Source: Dryocola sp031988645 | GTDB taxonomy: Bacteria; Pseudomonadota; Gammaproteobacteria; Enterobacterales; Enterobacteriaceae | Length of the DNA stretch: 64,000 bases | Reading direction: 5' to 3' | Assembly: GCF_051307045.1 (NCBI RefSeq) | Contig: NZ_CP150452.1 | Location: 682,001-746,000 of the forward strand | Shown here: piece after piece, positions 28,398 through 37,990 of the stretch | Layout of the letters: the number at the start of each line of letters is the position of its first letter | How positions within the stretch are numbered: position 1 is the stretch's first letter | Program-made: the position numbers and the translations under genes | The notes under the pieces: model-generated | Seen by the model: only the letters and a program-made list of their open reading frames with translations | Databases searched by the model: none | What the model was told of the DNA's origin: nothing

Positions 28398-29017
28398 TAT
28401 TCTTTATCCTGTTGTGCGGCCTGACTCGCCAGTTCCAGATACCGGCGGTGCAGACGGTCAACATGTGCGGCCGCCCGATCGGGCGAGCCGTCGTTATTAA
28501 TCACATCATCAGCAACGGCCAGCCGCTCTTCGCGGGTCGCCTGCGCGGCAACGATCTGCTCCGCATGCTGTCGGCTGACGTTATCGCGGCTAATGGTACG
28601 TGCAATCTGTATTTCTGGCGAGACATCAACGACCAGCACGCGATCTGCTTTACGCTGTAAATGGTTTTCAACCAACAGCGGAACCACCCATAACACGTAA
28701 GGCGAGAGGGAATGGCTGATTTCATTTTGGGTGCGTTGATGAATAAGCGGGTGCAAAAGATCGTTCAGCCACTGTTTTTCCGCAGGGGAAGAAAAGATCT
28801 TTTCGCGCAGAATTCTGCGATTAAGAGCGCCGTCAGGAAGAAGGATCTCTTTGCCAAAATGTGCAGAAATGGCGTTCAGGGCGGGCTGGCCGGGTTCAAC
28901 AACCTGTCGGGCAATGACATCGGCGTCAACGACGGTCACGCCCAGGCGGGCAAATTCATTGGCGACAGTGCTTTTTCCGCTGCCTATTCCACCCGTCAAT
29001 GCCACCGTATAAACCAT
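28397..29017 (-). CDS. coaE: Dephospho-CoA kinase
   Basis: CoaE phosphorylates dephospho-CoA in the last step of CoA synthesis. The P-loop GGIGSGKST lies near residues 9-17, with DADVIARQVV and YVLWVVPLLVEN after it. ATG at 29017 gives 206 residues, as in E. coli; the frame is open seven codons further upstream but the extra residues have no family support. It is divergent from guaC and heads coaE-zapD-yacG. Confidence 0.96.
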   Translation of the reverse strand: MVYTVALTGGIGSGKSTVANEFARLGVTVVDADVIARQVVEPGQPALNAISAHFGKEILLPDGALNRRILREKIFSSPAEKQWLNDLLHPLIHQRTQNEISHSLSPYVLWVVPLLVENHLQRKADRVLVVDVSPEIQIARTISRDNVSRQHAEQIVAAQATREERLAVADDVINNDGSPDRAAAHVDRLHRRYLELASQAAQQDKE

Positions 29018-29187
29018 AAAGCCGGACCTTAACACCATGTTTAATCAGAAATATATAGCATTTTTTTCCCTGAGATAATCAGGAGAAAAAGCGGCAAAAA
29101 AGGAAAACGGAAATCCTCCTGGCCGGGTTCACTATTTCTCAGGTAAATTTAAACGATTGTAGCTTAAAAAAGTCTGTTTTCGCAGTC

Positions 29188-29215
29188 TTGCGGAGCCATT
29201 ATTAGTGCGTATGAT
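29188..29215 (+). promoter_or_regulatory. Candidate guaC promoter
   Basis: TTGCGG (29188-29193), 16 bases, TATGAT (29210-29215), about 75 bases before guaC in the coaE-guaC divergent gap. The -10 box is good and the -35 moderate. Pattern match only. Confidence 0.5.
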
Positions 29216-29289
29216 AGCGTCACTGGAGTTGGCAGTTGTACCGCCGATAACGTTCCCGCGTCCATCGCCATTTACCAGGAATCCGCAAC

Positions 29290-30334
29290 ATGCGTATTGA
29301 AGAAGATTTGAAGTTAGGTTTTAAAGACGTTCTTATCCGCCCGAAACGTTCCACTCTGAAGAGCCGCTCCGACGTAGAGCTTGAGCGCCAGTTTACTTTC
29401 AAACATTCCGGTATTGCATGGTCTGGCGTGCCGATTATCGCGGCGAACATGGATACGGTAGGTACCTTCGGCATGGCGCAGGCGCTGGCCTCCTTTGATA
29501 TCCTCACCGCGGTTCACAAGCATTACTCTGTTGAACAATGGAGCGAGTTCGTTAAAGCTGTTCCCGATTCCGTGCTGCGCCACGTAATGGTTTCTACCGG
29601 CACCTCCGAAGCCGACTTTACTAAAACCAAACAGATTCTGGCTTTGCATCCTGGCCTGAACTTCATCTGCATCGACGTTGCCAACGGCTATTCCGAACAC
29701 TTCACGCAGTTTGTCAGCAAAGCGCGGGAAACCTGGCCGGGCAAAACCATCTGTGCCGGTAACGTGGTGACGGGCGAGATGTGCGAAGAGCTGATTCTTT
29801 CCGGCGCGGATATCGTTAAAGTAGGTATCGGCCCGGGTTCCGTGTGCACCACCCGTGTAAAAACCGGCGTCGGCTATCCGCAGCTTTCCGCAGTCATTGA
29901 GTGCGCCGATGCGGCTCACGGTCTTGGCGGCCAGATAGTCAGCGACGGCGGCTGTACCGTGCCGGGCGATGTGGCTAAGGCTTTCGGCGGCGGCGCAGAC
30001 TTCGTCATGCTGGGCGGTATGCTGGCAGGCCCATGAAGAAAGCGGCGGCACCGTGGTCGAAGAGAATGGTGAGAAATTCATGCTGTTCTACGGAATGAGC
30101 TCCGAGTCAGCCATGACCCGTCACGTCGGCGGCGTCGCCCAGTACCGCGCGGCGGAAGGCAAAACCGTTAAGCTGCCGCTGCGTGGCCCGGTTGAGAACA
30201 CTGCCCGCGATATCCTCGGCGGCCTTCGTTCAGCCTGCACCTACGTAGGCGCATCCCGTTTGAAAGAGCTGACCAAGCGCACCACCTTTATCCGCGTAGC
30301 GGAGCAGGAAAACCGCGTCTTCAACAGCCTCTAA
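29290..30334 (+). CDS. guaC: GMP reductase, frameshifted
   Basis: GuaC reduces GMP to IMP with NADPH and ammonia release, in purine salvage. It has an IMPDH/GMPR barrel with catalytic Cys186 in GIGPGSVCTTR and the substrate loop SDGGCTVPGDVAKAFG. An extra C in CCC at 30030-30032 (GGCCATG read as GGCCCATG) breaks the frame at MLAG|HEESGG. Corrected, it is 347 residues, as in E. coli. It ends convergent with hofC. Confidence 0.95.
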
Positions 30335-30343
30335 GCGGGTTTC

Positions 30344-30363
30344 TGGCGCAGTCCGCTGCGCCA
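30344..30363. terminator. Convergent hairpin between guaC and hofC
   Basis: TGGCGCAG (30344-30351) pairs with CTGCGCCA (30356-30363), loop TCCG. It lies between two convergent stop codons. No long T-run, so terminator strength is uncertain. Confidence 0.5.
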
Positions 30364-31569
30364 TTATCCTGCGCTCATCGCATCCCCGAGCTGGAAAATT
30401 GGTAGGTACATGGCGATGACCAGCGTACCGATAATTATCCCAATCACCAGCATCATCATGGGTTCAAGCGCTGCGGCCAGGCTATCGGCCATTTCTTGCG
30501 TAGCGTCGTGATGCCAGACGGCAAGCTTCTCCAGCATCAGATCCAGCGCGCCGGACTCCTCGCCGATGCGGATTAGCTGAGAACACAGAGGCGTAAAGCG
30601 TTCCGTGTCTTCTAGCGTCTGCCAGAAGGGCACTCCCTCCGCTACCCGGGCGCTAATCTGCGCGAGCAGCTTTTTCCACAGCAACGGCGCAATGGTTTGT
30701 TCCACCGCCGCCAGTCCTTGCAGCAGAGGGATGCCCGCCTGCTGCGAAAGGGCCAGGGTGGTATAGATTTGGCTGAGGAGTTGCCCTCGCCATAAGGGCG
30801 CGGCCAGAGGAGTTTTGAGCAGAAGCTTTTGTTCGTATTCCTGCCAGCACGGCTTCTGGCGGCGTAAAACAAACCAGCACCCTGCGGCGATAATAGCGAT
30901 AAATAACCACAGGGCGCCCTGGGAAGTCACCCAGCTGGAGATGCCCATCACCGCCAGGGTGATCGCCGGTAGCGAGGCGTTAAAGGAGCTATAGATAGCG
31001 GCGAATTCGGGCAGTACAAATCCCAGCATGCCTGCGGTGACGGCGAAAGCCACGGCAAGGATAAAAAGTGGGTAACGCAGCGCCTTCGTTACTTTTTTTT
31101 GCAGGCGGTAGAGCTGTTCCTGCTGCTCTGCCAGCCGCCGGCTGCACTCATCCAGCTTTCCCGTTAGCTCCCCTATGTGGATCAGCGTAATAAACAGGGG
31201 CGGGAAAATACCCGGCCACTGACGAAGCGCATCAGAGAAAGGCAACCCCTGCGATACCTGCTGCGCAATACGCTGAAGCAATGCGCGCCACTCCCGGTAA
31301 GGATGCCGATCCGCTATAAGAGCCAGCCCATCGGCGAGAGAAATCCCCGCCTGCAGCAATGTCGCCAGCTGGCGGAATACCTGTATCTTCTGCTGGATAT
31401 GCCAGCATCCTCGTCGTGCGCCCACGCTCCTTCGCGCGCTGAACAACTGTAACCCTTGTTCGCCAAGCTGCGCCTCCACCGCTGCGCGATTCTCCGCCAG
31501 CACGACACCCTGTCTGATTTGACCCCGCTGGTCGACGGCTTTCCAGGACCAGACCCTAAAGTTAGCCAT
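30364..31569 (-). CDS. hofC: Type IV pilus assembly inner-membrane protein HofC
   Basis: HofC is the PilC/GspF platform protein of the type IV pilus. Two GspF domains are visible (FRQLATLLQAGISLADGLAL; ALSQQAGIPLLQGLAAVEQ), with about three membrane segments, including the last, ending AMYLPIFQLGDAMSAG. Starting at ATG 31569 (MANFRVWSW) gives 401 residues (E. coli 400) and overlaps hofB by 8 bases. An upstream in-frame start would add 11 residues. Confidence 0.93.
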   Translation of the reverse strand: MANFRVWSWKAVDQRGQIRQGVVLAENRAAVEAQLGEQGLQLFSARRSVGARRGCWHIQQKIQVFRQLATLLQAGISLADGLALIADRHPYREWRALLQRIAQQVSQGLPFSDALRQWPGIFPPLFITLIHIGELTGKLDECSRRLAEQQEQLYRLQKKVTKALRYPLFILAVAFAVTAGMLGFVLPEFAAIYSSFNASLPAITLAVMGISSWVTSQGALWLFIAIIAAGCWFVLRRQKPCWQEYEQKLLLKTPLAAPLWRGQLLSQIYTTLALSQQAGIPLLQGLAAVEQTIAPLLWKKLLAQISARVAEGVPFWQTLEDTERFTPLCSQLIRIGEESGALDLMLEKLAVWHHDATQEMADSLAAALEPMMMLVIGIIIGTLVIAMYLPIFQLGDAMSAG

Positions 31570-32947
31570 GGGGAACGCCCAGTACGCGATAAACCTCTGC
31601 AAGCGTCGTCAGGCCCTGGGATACGGCAAGGCAGCCCCCTTCGAAAAGCGTCACCATGCCCTGTTTGCGGGCGAGCGCTTCAATATCGCCGGCGTCGGCT
31701 CCCCGGGCGATGGCCATGCGCAAGGGGGTATCAACCGGAAGGATTTCAAATAACGCCGTACGGCCATAAAAGCCGCCGTAACAGCGTTCGCAGCCGACAG
31801 GCTGCCAGTCCGGTAGCGGGCCCGGCCACAGGCTGTCCGGCAAAGTAAGGGGCCGGGCCTTTTGCTTTTTACAGTGGACGCAAAGCTTGCGGACCAGCCG
31901 TTGCGCCACCACCATCTGAATCGCAGAAGCCAGCATCCAGCGGGCGATGCCCATTTGCTCAAGGCGAATAACCGTTTCAATGGTCGAGTTGGTATGCAAA
32001 GTGGACAGCACCAGATGCCCGGTTTGCGCCGCTTTTATGGCTATCTCCGCTGTTTCGCCGTCCCTGATTTCACCTACCATAATCACGTCGGGATCCTGGC
32101 GCAGCAGGGCGCGTAGTATGTGCTGAAAGGTCAGGCCCGTTTTGATATTCACCTGGGTTTGATTCAGACCCGGCAGGGGTATTTCAACCGGATCCTCCAC
32201 GCTGCACAGGTTAATACCGGTTTTATTTAACGCGTTTAGCGCGCTATACAGGGTGAGGGTTTTGCCGCTGCCCGTTGGCCCGGTAACCAGAATCATGCCC
32301 TGCGGATGAGCCAGCGCCAGCTGAAAAAGAGCGTTGTCTTTCGCGCTCATTCCCAGCGCCGCCAGCTGCAGCGGGTGTTCCGTCTGTTGAAGCAGGCGCA
32401 GAACCACTTTTTCCCCGTGCCGGACGGGAAGGGTGGAGATTCTGAAGGAGGCTTTCCAGCTGCCGGCATCCACGTCCATTTGCCCGTCCTGCGGCAGGCG
32501 ACGCTCTGCGATATCAAGGTTGCCCAGCACTTTTAGCCGCGCGGTTAGCGGGGCCGCCAGGCCGGCGGGAAGCAGAGGCTGCAGCTGCAGCACGCCGTCG
32601 ATACGTAACCTGATTCTGTAATTTTCCGCCGTGGGTTCGAAATGGATATCCGATGCCCGTAGCTGTATGGCTTTTTGCAGAGTGTCATTCAGCAGGCTGA
32701 CAACCGGGCCCCCCTTTTCCTGCGTCTCTTCAGCCTCCGCGGCGGCGGGAAGATGCCTGGCCTTTTCCAGACGTTCCGCGGGCCAGAATTCCACTTCGAC
32801 ATGTTTGTCACAGATAAAGCGTAGTGATTCGAACAGCTGCGTCGGCGGGTCAGGGGCTACGGCAATGCGCAGCCTGTGCGCTTCCTCTCCCAGCAGCACG
32901 GCGTTATACCGGGCGCACAGGGCAAGAAGCTGTTGACGGCTGGACAT
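31562..32947 (-). CDS. hofB: Type IV pilus assembly ATPase HofB
   Basis: HofB is the PilB/GspE-family hexameric ATPase that powers pilin assembly. The 461 residues equal E. coli. Motifs are Walker A GPTGSGKT, the Asp box and Walker B region (RQDPDVIMVGEIRDGETAEIA), the His box, and a zinc-type CVHCKK...CERC cluster. It lies 2 bases after ppdD and overlaps hofC, in a ppdD-hofB-hofC operon. Confidence 0.95.
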   Translation of the reverse strand: MSSRQQLLALCARYNAVLLGEEAHRLRIAVAPDPPTQLFESLRFICDKHVEVEFWPAERLEKARHLPAAAEAEETQEKGGPVVSLLNDTLQKAIQLRASDIHFEPTAENYRIRLRIDGVLQLQPLLPAGLAAPLTARLKVLGNLDIAERRLPQDGQMDVDAGSWKASFRISTLPVRHGEKVVLRLLQQTEHPLQLAALGMSAKDNALFQLALAHPQGMILVTGPTGSGKTLTLYSALNALNKTGINLCSVEDPVEIPLPGLNQTQVNIKTGLTFQHILRALLRQDPDVIMVGEIRDGETAEIAIKAAQTGHLVLSTLHTNSTIETVIRLEQMGIARWMLASAIQMVVAQRLVRKLCVHCKKQKARPLTLPDSLWPGPLPDWQPVGCERCYGGFYGRTALFEILPVDTPLRMAIARGADAGDIEALARKQGMVTLFEGGCLAVSQGLTTLAEVYRVLGVPHG

Positions 32948-32949
32948 GG

Positions 32950-33417
32950 TTATTCTCCCGCAGCTTCGTTAGCCGTTTCGCTCTCAAAGCGGAACACCTC
33001 TTCGCACGCCTGCCTGAGAGAGCCGCCGTCGGCGGTATTACAGCTGCGTTTCCAGCCCGTAACGCCTTCCGCGTCTTTCCATACCGGCGTTAACGCCACG
33101 CTTAAACCTTTTAGCGTCTCCTGGCCGGTAAGGGTGATAACGCCTTTCTCAACCTTCATGCTGCTGATGTAACGCGTAGTTTTTGCGGAAGGGATGCCGT
33201 TGCTGCCTGCGTCGCAGGCCGTTACATCGCCTTTGTCTATGGCGCACAGCTCAACCGCCGTCCGGTAGGGGACAAAGGTTTGCAGCATATCGGTGAGAGC
33301 CGCTTTGCGCAGGTAGTTTTGATAGGCTGGTATGCCGATAGCGCTCAGAATCGCAATGATGCCGATCACCACCATCAGCTCAATGAGGGTAAATCCTTTT
33401 TGCTTATGCTTGTTCAC
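32950..33417 (-). CDS. ppdD: Type IV prepilin PpdD
   Basis: PpdD is the major type IV pilin. The class III signal MNKHKQKG is cut before Phe9 (KG|FTLIEL), with Glu at mature position 5 and a hydrophobic helix VVIGIIAILSAIGIPAY. Two cysteine pairs are in the globular part (C in ELCAIDKGDVTACD; C in SCNTADGGSLRQACEE). The start is GTG at 33417 behind AAGGAG. At 155 residues it is longer than E. coli (146), mainly at the C-terminus. Confidence 0.93.
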   Translation of the reverse strand: MNKHKQKGFTLIELMVVIGIIAILSAIGIPAYQNYLRKAALTDMLQTFVPYRTAVELCAIDKGDVTACDAGSNGIPSAKTTRYISSMKVEKGVITLTGQETLKGLSVALTPVWKDAEGVTGWKRSCNTADGGSLRQACEEVFRFESETANEAAGE

Positions 33418-33564
33418 AGGCCGCTCCTTAATGAAAGTGACGCTACTTTGTCAGGCTTAATTAAGGGCTGCGAGAAGCAAAATTTTGCTCAGGAAGATGC
33501 TTTCCAGGATTTTTAACGCGGTTGCAAAAGCACACGGCGATAGTGCGAGGTACTACGTAAAAGC

Positions 33565-33594
33565 GCAAAAAAGATGGGCCGGCCGGCCCATCTT
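33565..33594 (-). terminator. Terminator after nadC: perfect 24-bp palindrome
   Basis: Positions 33571-33594 read the same on both strands (AAGATGGGCCGG and its complement), with a run of T on the minus strand after it. It lies 11 bases beyond the nadC stop. It contains three GGCC sites and has no loop bases, so its exact length may be altered by the GGCC miscall. Confidence 0.8.
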
Positions 33595-33605
33595 CACAGC
33601 AAGAT

Positions 33606-34496
33606 TTAGCGGAAACGCATGGAGAGGTCGAGGGCGCGTACGTGCTTGGTCAGCGCGCCCACGGAAATAAAATCTACGCCGGTTTCGGCAAATTCACGGA
33701 TGGTTTCTTTCGTAACGTTTCCGGACACCTCCAGACGCGCTTTGCCTGCCGTCAGCGATACCGCCTGGCGCATCTGTTCGACGTTGAAATTATCGAGCAT
33801 GATGATATCCGCCCCGGCTTTCAGCGCCTGCTCAAGCTCGTCCAGGGACTCCACCTCCACTTCTACCGGCACGTCCGGATGGAGCCAGAACGCTTTTTCA
33901 ACCGCCTGGTGAATAGAGCCCGAGGAGATAATGTGGTTTTCTTTGATCAGAAACGCGTCCGATAATCCCAGACGGTGGTTGCTGCCGCCTCCGCAAAGTA
34001 CGGCGTATTTTAACGCGGTACGCAAGCCGGGCAGGGTTTTGCGCGTATCCAGCAGCTGTGTGTTGGTGCCCGCCAGCAGATCGACATAGGTGCGGACTTC
34101 GCTTGCGACGCCGGAAAGGGTTTGCACGAAGTTCAGCGCGGTACGCTCACCGGTTAATAAAACGCGGGAAGGGCCGTCAAGCTCGAAAAGCGGCTGGTTT
34201 GCGGCTACCGTCTGGCCATCTTCCACATGCCACTTCACCTGGACATCCCCGCCCAGCTGGATAAAGACTTCTTCGACCCAGCGTTTGCCGCAAAAAACGC
34301 CGTCTTCGCGGGTAATCACCACCGCGTGCGAAGTATGGTTTTCCGGCAGCAGCTGGGCGGTAATGTCTTTGTCAGGATCGACTTCGCCGCCAAGGTCTTC
34401 ACGCAGGGCGAGGGAAACGGCCTGCGGTATATCAAGGCTGATGCGTTCGATAAGCTCGTCACGTCGGCGGTCTGGGTTATAACGGCGGGGCGGCAT
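33606..34496 (-). CDS. nadC: Quinolinate phosphoribosyltransferase NadC
   Basis: NadC converts quinolinate and PRPP to nicotinate mononucleotide in de novo NAD synthesis. The 296 residues compare with 297 in E. coli. Visible signatures are RVLLTGERTALNFVQTLSGVA, LLDTRKTLPGLR, KENHI, and the C-terminal VDFISVGALTKH. It is divergent from ampD (84-base gap). Confidence 0.97.
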   Translation of the reverse strand: MPPRRYNPDRRRDELIERISLDIPQAVSLALREDLGGEVDPDKDITAQLLPENHTSHAVVITREDGVFCGKRWVEEVFIQLGGDVQVKWHVEDGQTVAANQPLFELDGPSRVLLTGERTALNFVQTLSGVASEVRTYVDLLAGTNTQLLDTRKTLPGLRTALKYAVLCGGGSNHRLGLSDAFLIKENHIISSGSIHQAVEKAFWLHPDVPVEVEVESLDELEQALKAGADIIMLDNFNVEQMRQAVSLTAGKARLEVSGNVTKETIREFAETGVDFISVGALTKHVRALDLSMRFR

Positions 34497-34580
34497 GATA
34501 AAACTCCGAAATGGCTAAGTTAAGGTCGAAACATGCTACTCTGATGCGACGTCAAGTACCACTACTGAGGAGTACCACGC

Positions 34581-35144
34581 ATGCGGCTTGTAGACGGCTG
34601 GCTGGCGGGTGTAAAACATGTCCCTTCCCCCCATTTTGATTGCCGACCGGAAGACGAAACCCCTTCTTTATTAGTGGTGCATAACATCAGCCTGCCGCCG
34701 GGAGAATTTGGCGGGCCCTGGATTGATGCGTTATTTACCGGCCGGCTTGATCCTGACGCTCATCCCTATTTTGCCGACATCGCCCATTTGCGGGTTTCCG
34801 CCCACTGCCTGATTCGTCGCGACGGCGAAATTGTACAGTACGTGCCTTTTGATAAACGCGCCTGGCACGCGGGCGTCTCGGTTTATCAAGGCCGGGAGCG
34901 CTGCAACGATTTTTCCATCGGTATTGAGCTGGAAGGCACCGATACCTTGCCCTACACTGACGAGCAATATCAGCAGCTGGCCTCGCTTACCTGCTTGTTA
35001 ATTAAGCAATATCCTTCCATTGCCCAGCATATGACGGGCCATTGCGATATCGCCCCGGTGCGCAAAACCGATCCCGGACCTTCTTTTGACTGGGCGCGTT
35101 TCCGCCAGTCGCTGGAAGCCACGTCGAATAAGGAGATGAGATGA
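34581..35144 (+). CDS. ampD: 1,6-anhydro-N-acetylmuramyl-L-alanine amidase AmpD
   Basis: AmpD is a cytosolic zinc amidase that removes the peptide from anhydroMurNAc in cell-wall recycling; its loss derepresses ampC in species with ampR. Zinc ligands are His34, His154 and Asp164, with Glu116 and Lys162 as catalytic residues, all present at those positions. The 187 residues compare with 183 in E. coli. It overlaps ampE by 4 bases. Confidence 0.97.
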   Translation: MRLVDGWLAGVKHVPSPHFDCRPEDETPSLLVVHNISLPPGEFGGPWIDALFTGRLDPDAHPYFADIAHLRVSAHCLIRRDGEIVQYVPFDKRAWHAGVSVYQGRERCNDFSIGIELEGTDTLPYTDEQYQQLASLTCLLIKQYPSIAQHMTGHCDIAPVRKTDPGPSFDWARFRQSLEATSNKEMR

Positions 35145-35996
35145 CGCTTTTTACACTCTTGCTGGTCACCCTCTGGGAACGGCTGTTTAAGATGGGGGAG
35201 CACTGGCAGCTGGATCATCGCCTGGAGGTTGTTTTCCGGCGGGTGAAGCATTTTTCCATGCTGCGCACGATTTTAATGACGGCGCTGTGCATGCTGGTCG
35301 TTTTTCTTTGCGTACGCGCCCTGCAGGGATTGTTCTTTAATATCCCGCTGCTGGTGTTCTGGATTGCGCTTGGCGTGCTGTGTATCGGCGCAGGGCAGGT
35401 GCGGCTGCACTATCACGCCTATTTGCAGGCCGCCAGCCACGACGATCTCCACGCGCGCGATGCGATGGCAAGCGAGCTGACGCTAATCCACGGCGTGCCG
35501 CCCGACTGCGATGAGCGCGAATATCTTAAAGAGTTACAAAACGCGCTGCTGTGGATTAACTTCCGTTTCTATCTCGCTCCGATTTTCTGGTTTATCGTCG
35601 GAGGATTGTGGGGGGCCGGTCACGCTTGCGGGATACGCTTTCCTGCGCGCCTGGCAGACCTGGCTTGCCCGACACCATACGCCGCATCAGCGCCTGCTTT
35701 CAGGCATCGATGCCATTTTGCACGTGCTGGACTGGGTGCCGGTACGCCTGGTCGGCGTGGCTTACGCCCTGCTCGGGCATGGCGAGAGAGCGCTGCCGGC
35801 ATGGTTTGCTTCCCTTGCCGATCGCCATACCTCGCAGTACCAGGTGCTGACCCGGCTTGCGCAGTATTCGCTGGCGCGCGAGCCGCATCATGACAAGGTT
35901 AAAACGCCAAAAGCGGCGGTTTCTATGGCCAAGAAAACGTCGCTGGTGATTGTGGTTGTGGTGGCGCTGCTGACGATTTACGGCACGCTGGTTTAA
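35141..35996 (+). CDS. ampE: Inner-membrane protein AmpE, frameshifted
   Basis: AmpE is a polytopic membrane protein coded with AmpD; its role is unclear. Hydrophobic segments lie near residues 45-70, 70-90, 140-165 and at the C-terminus (KKTSLVIVVVVALLTIYGTLV region). An extra G in the six Gs at 35610-35615 (TGGGGGCC) shifts the frame after IVGGLWG. Corrected, it is 284 residues, equal to E. coli. A bidirectional terminator follows. Confidence 0.94.
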
Positions 35997-36014
35997 CTGG
36001 CAGCAGGCAGATAG

Positions 36015-36047
36015 AAAAACGCCCCGTGTATTAAACGGGGCGTTTTT
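36015..36047. terminator. Bidirectional terminator between ampE and aroP
   Basis: AAAAACGCCCCGT (36015-36027) and ACGGGGCGTTTTT (36035-36047) form a 13-bp stem with a 7-base loop, with A and T tracts serving both strands. Confidence 0.92.
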
Positions 36048-36063
36048 GTTGCTGAGAAAGGAA

Positions 36064-37438
36064 TCAGGCTTTAACGGTTTTGCCGCTGCGCTGCGTTTTA
36101 ATCCAGTAACCGATGCCCAGGATCAGCACCCAAACCGGAATCAGCCATACGGAAATCGCCATGCCAGGCGTAATGGCCATAATCACCAGAATCCCCGCCA
36201 TAAAGAGCAGGCAAATCCAGTTACCCAGCGGATAGAAGAGCGCCGGGAAGCGGGTTTTCACCCCCTGCAGATCCTTCTTACGACGGAATTTAATATGGGC
36301 AAGGCTGATCATGGCCCAGTTAATCACCAGCGCGGAGACCACCAGCGCCATCAGCAGGCCAAAGGCTTCGCCCGGCATCAGGTAGTTAATCAACACGCAC
36401 AGCGCCGTTGCGATGGCGGATACCAGGATAGTGGTAACCGGAACGCCGCGTCTGTCTACCTTCAGCAGGGCTTTAGGCGCATTCCCTTGCTGAGCCAGAC
36501 CAAACAGCATGCGGCTGTTACAGTAAACGCAGCTGTTGTAGACCGACAGGGCGGCGGTCAGGATCACGATATTCAGGGCGTTTGCGACCAGAGAATCTCC
36601 CAGCTCATGGAAAATCAGCACGAACGGGCTGGTATCCGCGGTGACGCGCGTCCACGGCATCAGCGAAAGTAAAACCGCCAGCGAGCCCACGTAGAAAATC
36701 AGAATGCGGTAGATAACCTGATTGGTGGCTTTAGGAATGCTGATCTCCGGGTTATCCGCTTCAGCGGCGGTAATCCCTACCAGTTCCAGGCCGCCGAATG
36801 AGAACATGATGATCGCCATCATCATCACCAGCCCCGTCATGCCGTGCGGCAGGAATCCGCCCTGTTCCCAAAGGTTGCGCACCGTCGCCTGCGGGCCCTG
36901 CGGTGTCGCTAAACAGCAGCCAGCCGCCGAACAGGATCATGGCCACAACGGCGACGACCTTGATGATGGCGAACCAGAATTCCATCTCGCCGAACACTTT
37001 GACGTTGGTCAGGTTGATGGCGTTGATCAGCACAAAGAAGGCGGCAGCGGATGCCCATGTCGGGATTTCAGGCCACCAGAACTGCACGTATTTCCCGACG
37101 GCGGTCAGTTCCGCCATCGCCACCAGCACATAAAGCACCCAGTAGTTCCAGCCGGAAGCGAAGCCGGCAAACCCGCCCCAGTATTTATAAGCAAAATGGC
37201 TAAATGAACCGGCGACCGGCTCTTCAACAACCATTTCGCCCAGCTGACGCATAATTAAAAAGGCGATAAAGCCTGCGATAGCGTAGCCGAGAATAATGCC
37301 CGGACCCGCAGACTGGATAACGGAGGCACTGCCCAGAAACAGGCCCGTCCCGATAGCTCCACCCAGCGCGATAAGCTGAATATGGCGGTTTTTAAGGCCG
37401 CGCTTTAGCGTGTCGCCGCCTTGCTGTTGACCATCCAT
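36064..37438 (-). CDS. aroP: Aromatic amino acid transporter AroP, frameshifted
   Basis: AroP is an inner-membrane proton symporter for Phe, Tyr and Trp of the amino acid/polyamine/organocation family with 12 membrane helices. The N-terminus GLKNRHIQLIALGGAIGTGLF is typical. On the plus strand an extra G in GGG at 36893-36895 (GCGGCCC read as GCGGGCCC) breaks the frame at FSDTAGP|QATV, in an external loop. Corrected, it is 457 residues. Ribosome site GAGG lies before the ATG. In E. coli it is repressed by TyrR; I see no convincing TyrR box here. Confidence 0.95.
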
Positions 37439-37873
37439 CGTTAAACCTCGTGATTTGGTTGTTTTTATACGCGTTCACGCGCGTGTAATTTTGTAATTCC
37501 GTAAGGTGTAGTCTTTCTTTTACGGTTGTTAATTCCAGTATTTTGCGTTGTGGACTACCGCAGCGCCAAGAATAGTGGTAAGCGCCAGCGTTTGCACCTG
37601 CTTTCTCTTATTGGCGTGACGAGTTGGATAAAAAGAGAGCAGCGATAAATAAAGCTTCCGTTTATTAACCTGAATTTAATGCCGCTATTAAGCGCCATCC
37701 GTGAATTTATATTCATCCTTTAACGAGCTGAATCGGTTCATTTTGTAAAAAAAAGGACCACCCGCTGTTTCATAAAAGTTAAACCTGCCACTTTCGGGGT
37801 AAACGCAAGATTTGTGCAAGGTTACATAATTGAAATGTCGTTTCTGTAATCTTGTTAAAAAGTGCCCGCTTTA

Positions 37874-37887
37874 CTGATTTCAATCAA
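37874..37887. promoter_or_regulatory. FNR-like site upstream of pdhR
   Basis: CTGATTTCAATCAA matches the FNR consensus TTGATNNNNATCAA at 9 of 10 fixed positions. FNR represses the pdh operon without oxygen in E. coli, so the location is plausible. Binding is inferred. Confidence 0.6.
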
Positions 37888-37940
37888 AACCAATATGGAC
37901 AGAAGGTGAATACTTTGTTACTTTAGCGTCACGAATATGA

Positions 37941-37957
37941 AATTGGTCATACCAATT
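37941..37957. promoter_or_regulatory. PdhR operator
   Basis: AATTGGTCATACCAATT is a perfect 7-bp inverted repeat (AATTGGT/ACCAATT) around CAT and matches the PdhR box ATTGGTNNNACCAAT. It lies 33 bases before pdhR, fitting autorepression relieved by pyruvate. Confidence 0.92.
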
Positions 37958-37990
37958 GACTCCGGGCAAATGGCTTAGGAAAAGGGAAGA

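Larger units (their letters stand above)
37439..37990. other. aroP-pdhR intergenic regulatory region
   Basis: This 552-base divergent, AT-rich gap has no ORF with coding character. The pdhR side holds an FNR-like site (37874-37887), a TTGTTA-type -35 candidate near 37915 and the PdhR operator (37941-37957). The aroP side has runs such as TGTAATTTTGTAATT but no clear TyrR box. The middle (about 37560-37860) shows nothing I can assign. Confidence 0.7.

Noticed and set aside
37439..37560. TyrR boxes upstream of aroP
   Set aside because: TGTAA-like runs are present but none fits TGTAAA-N6-TTTACA well enough.
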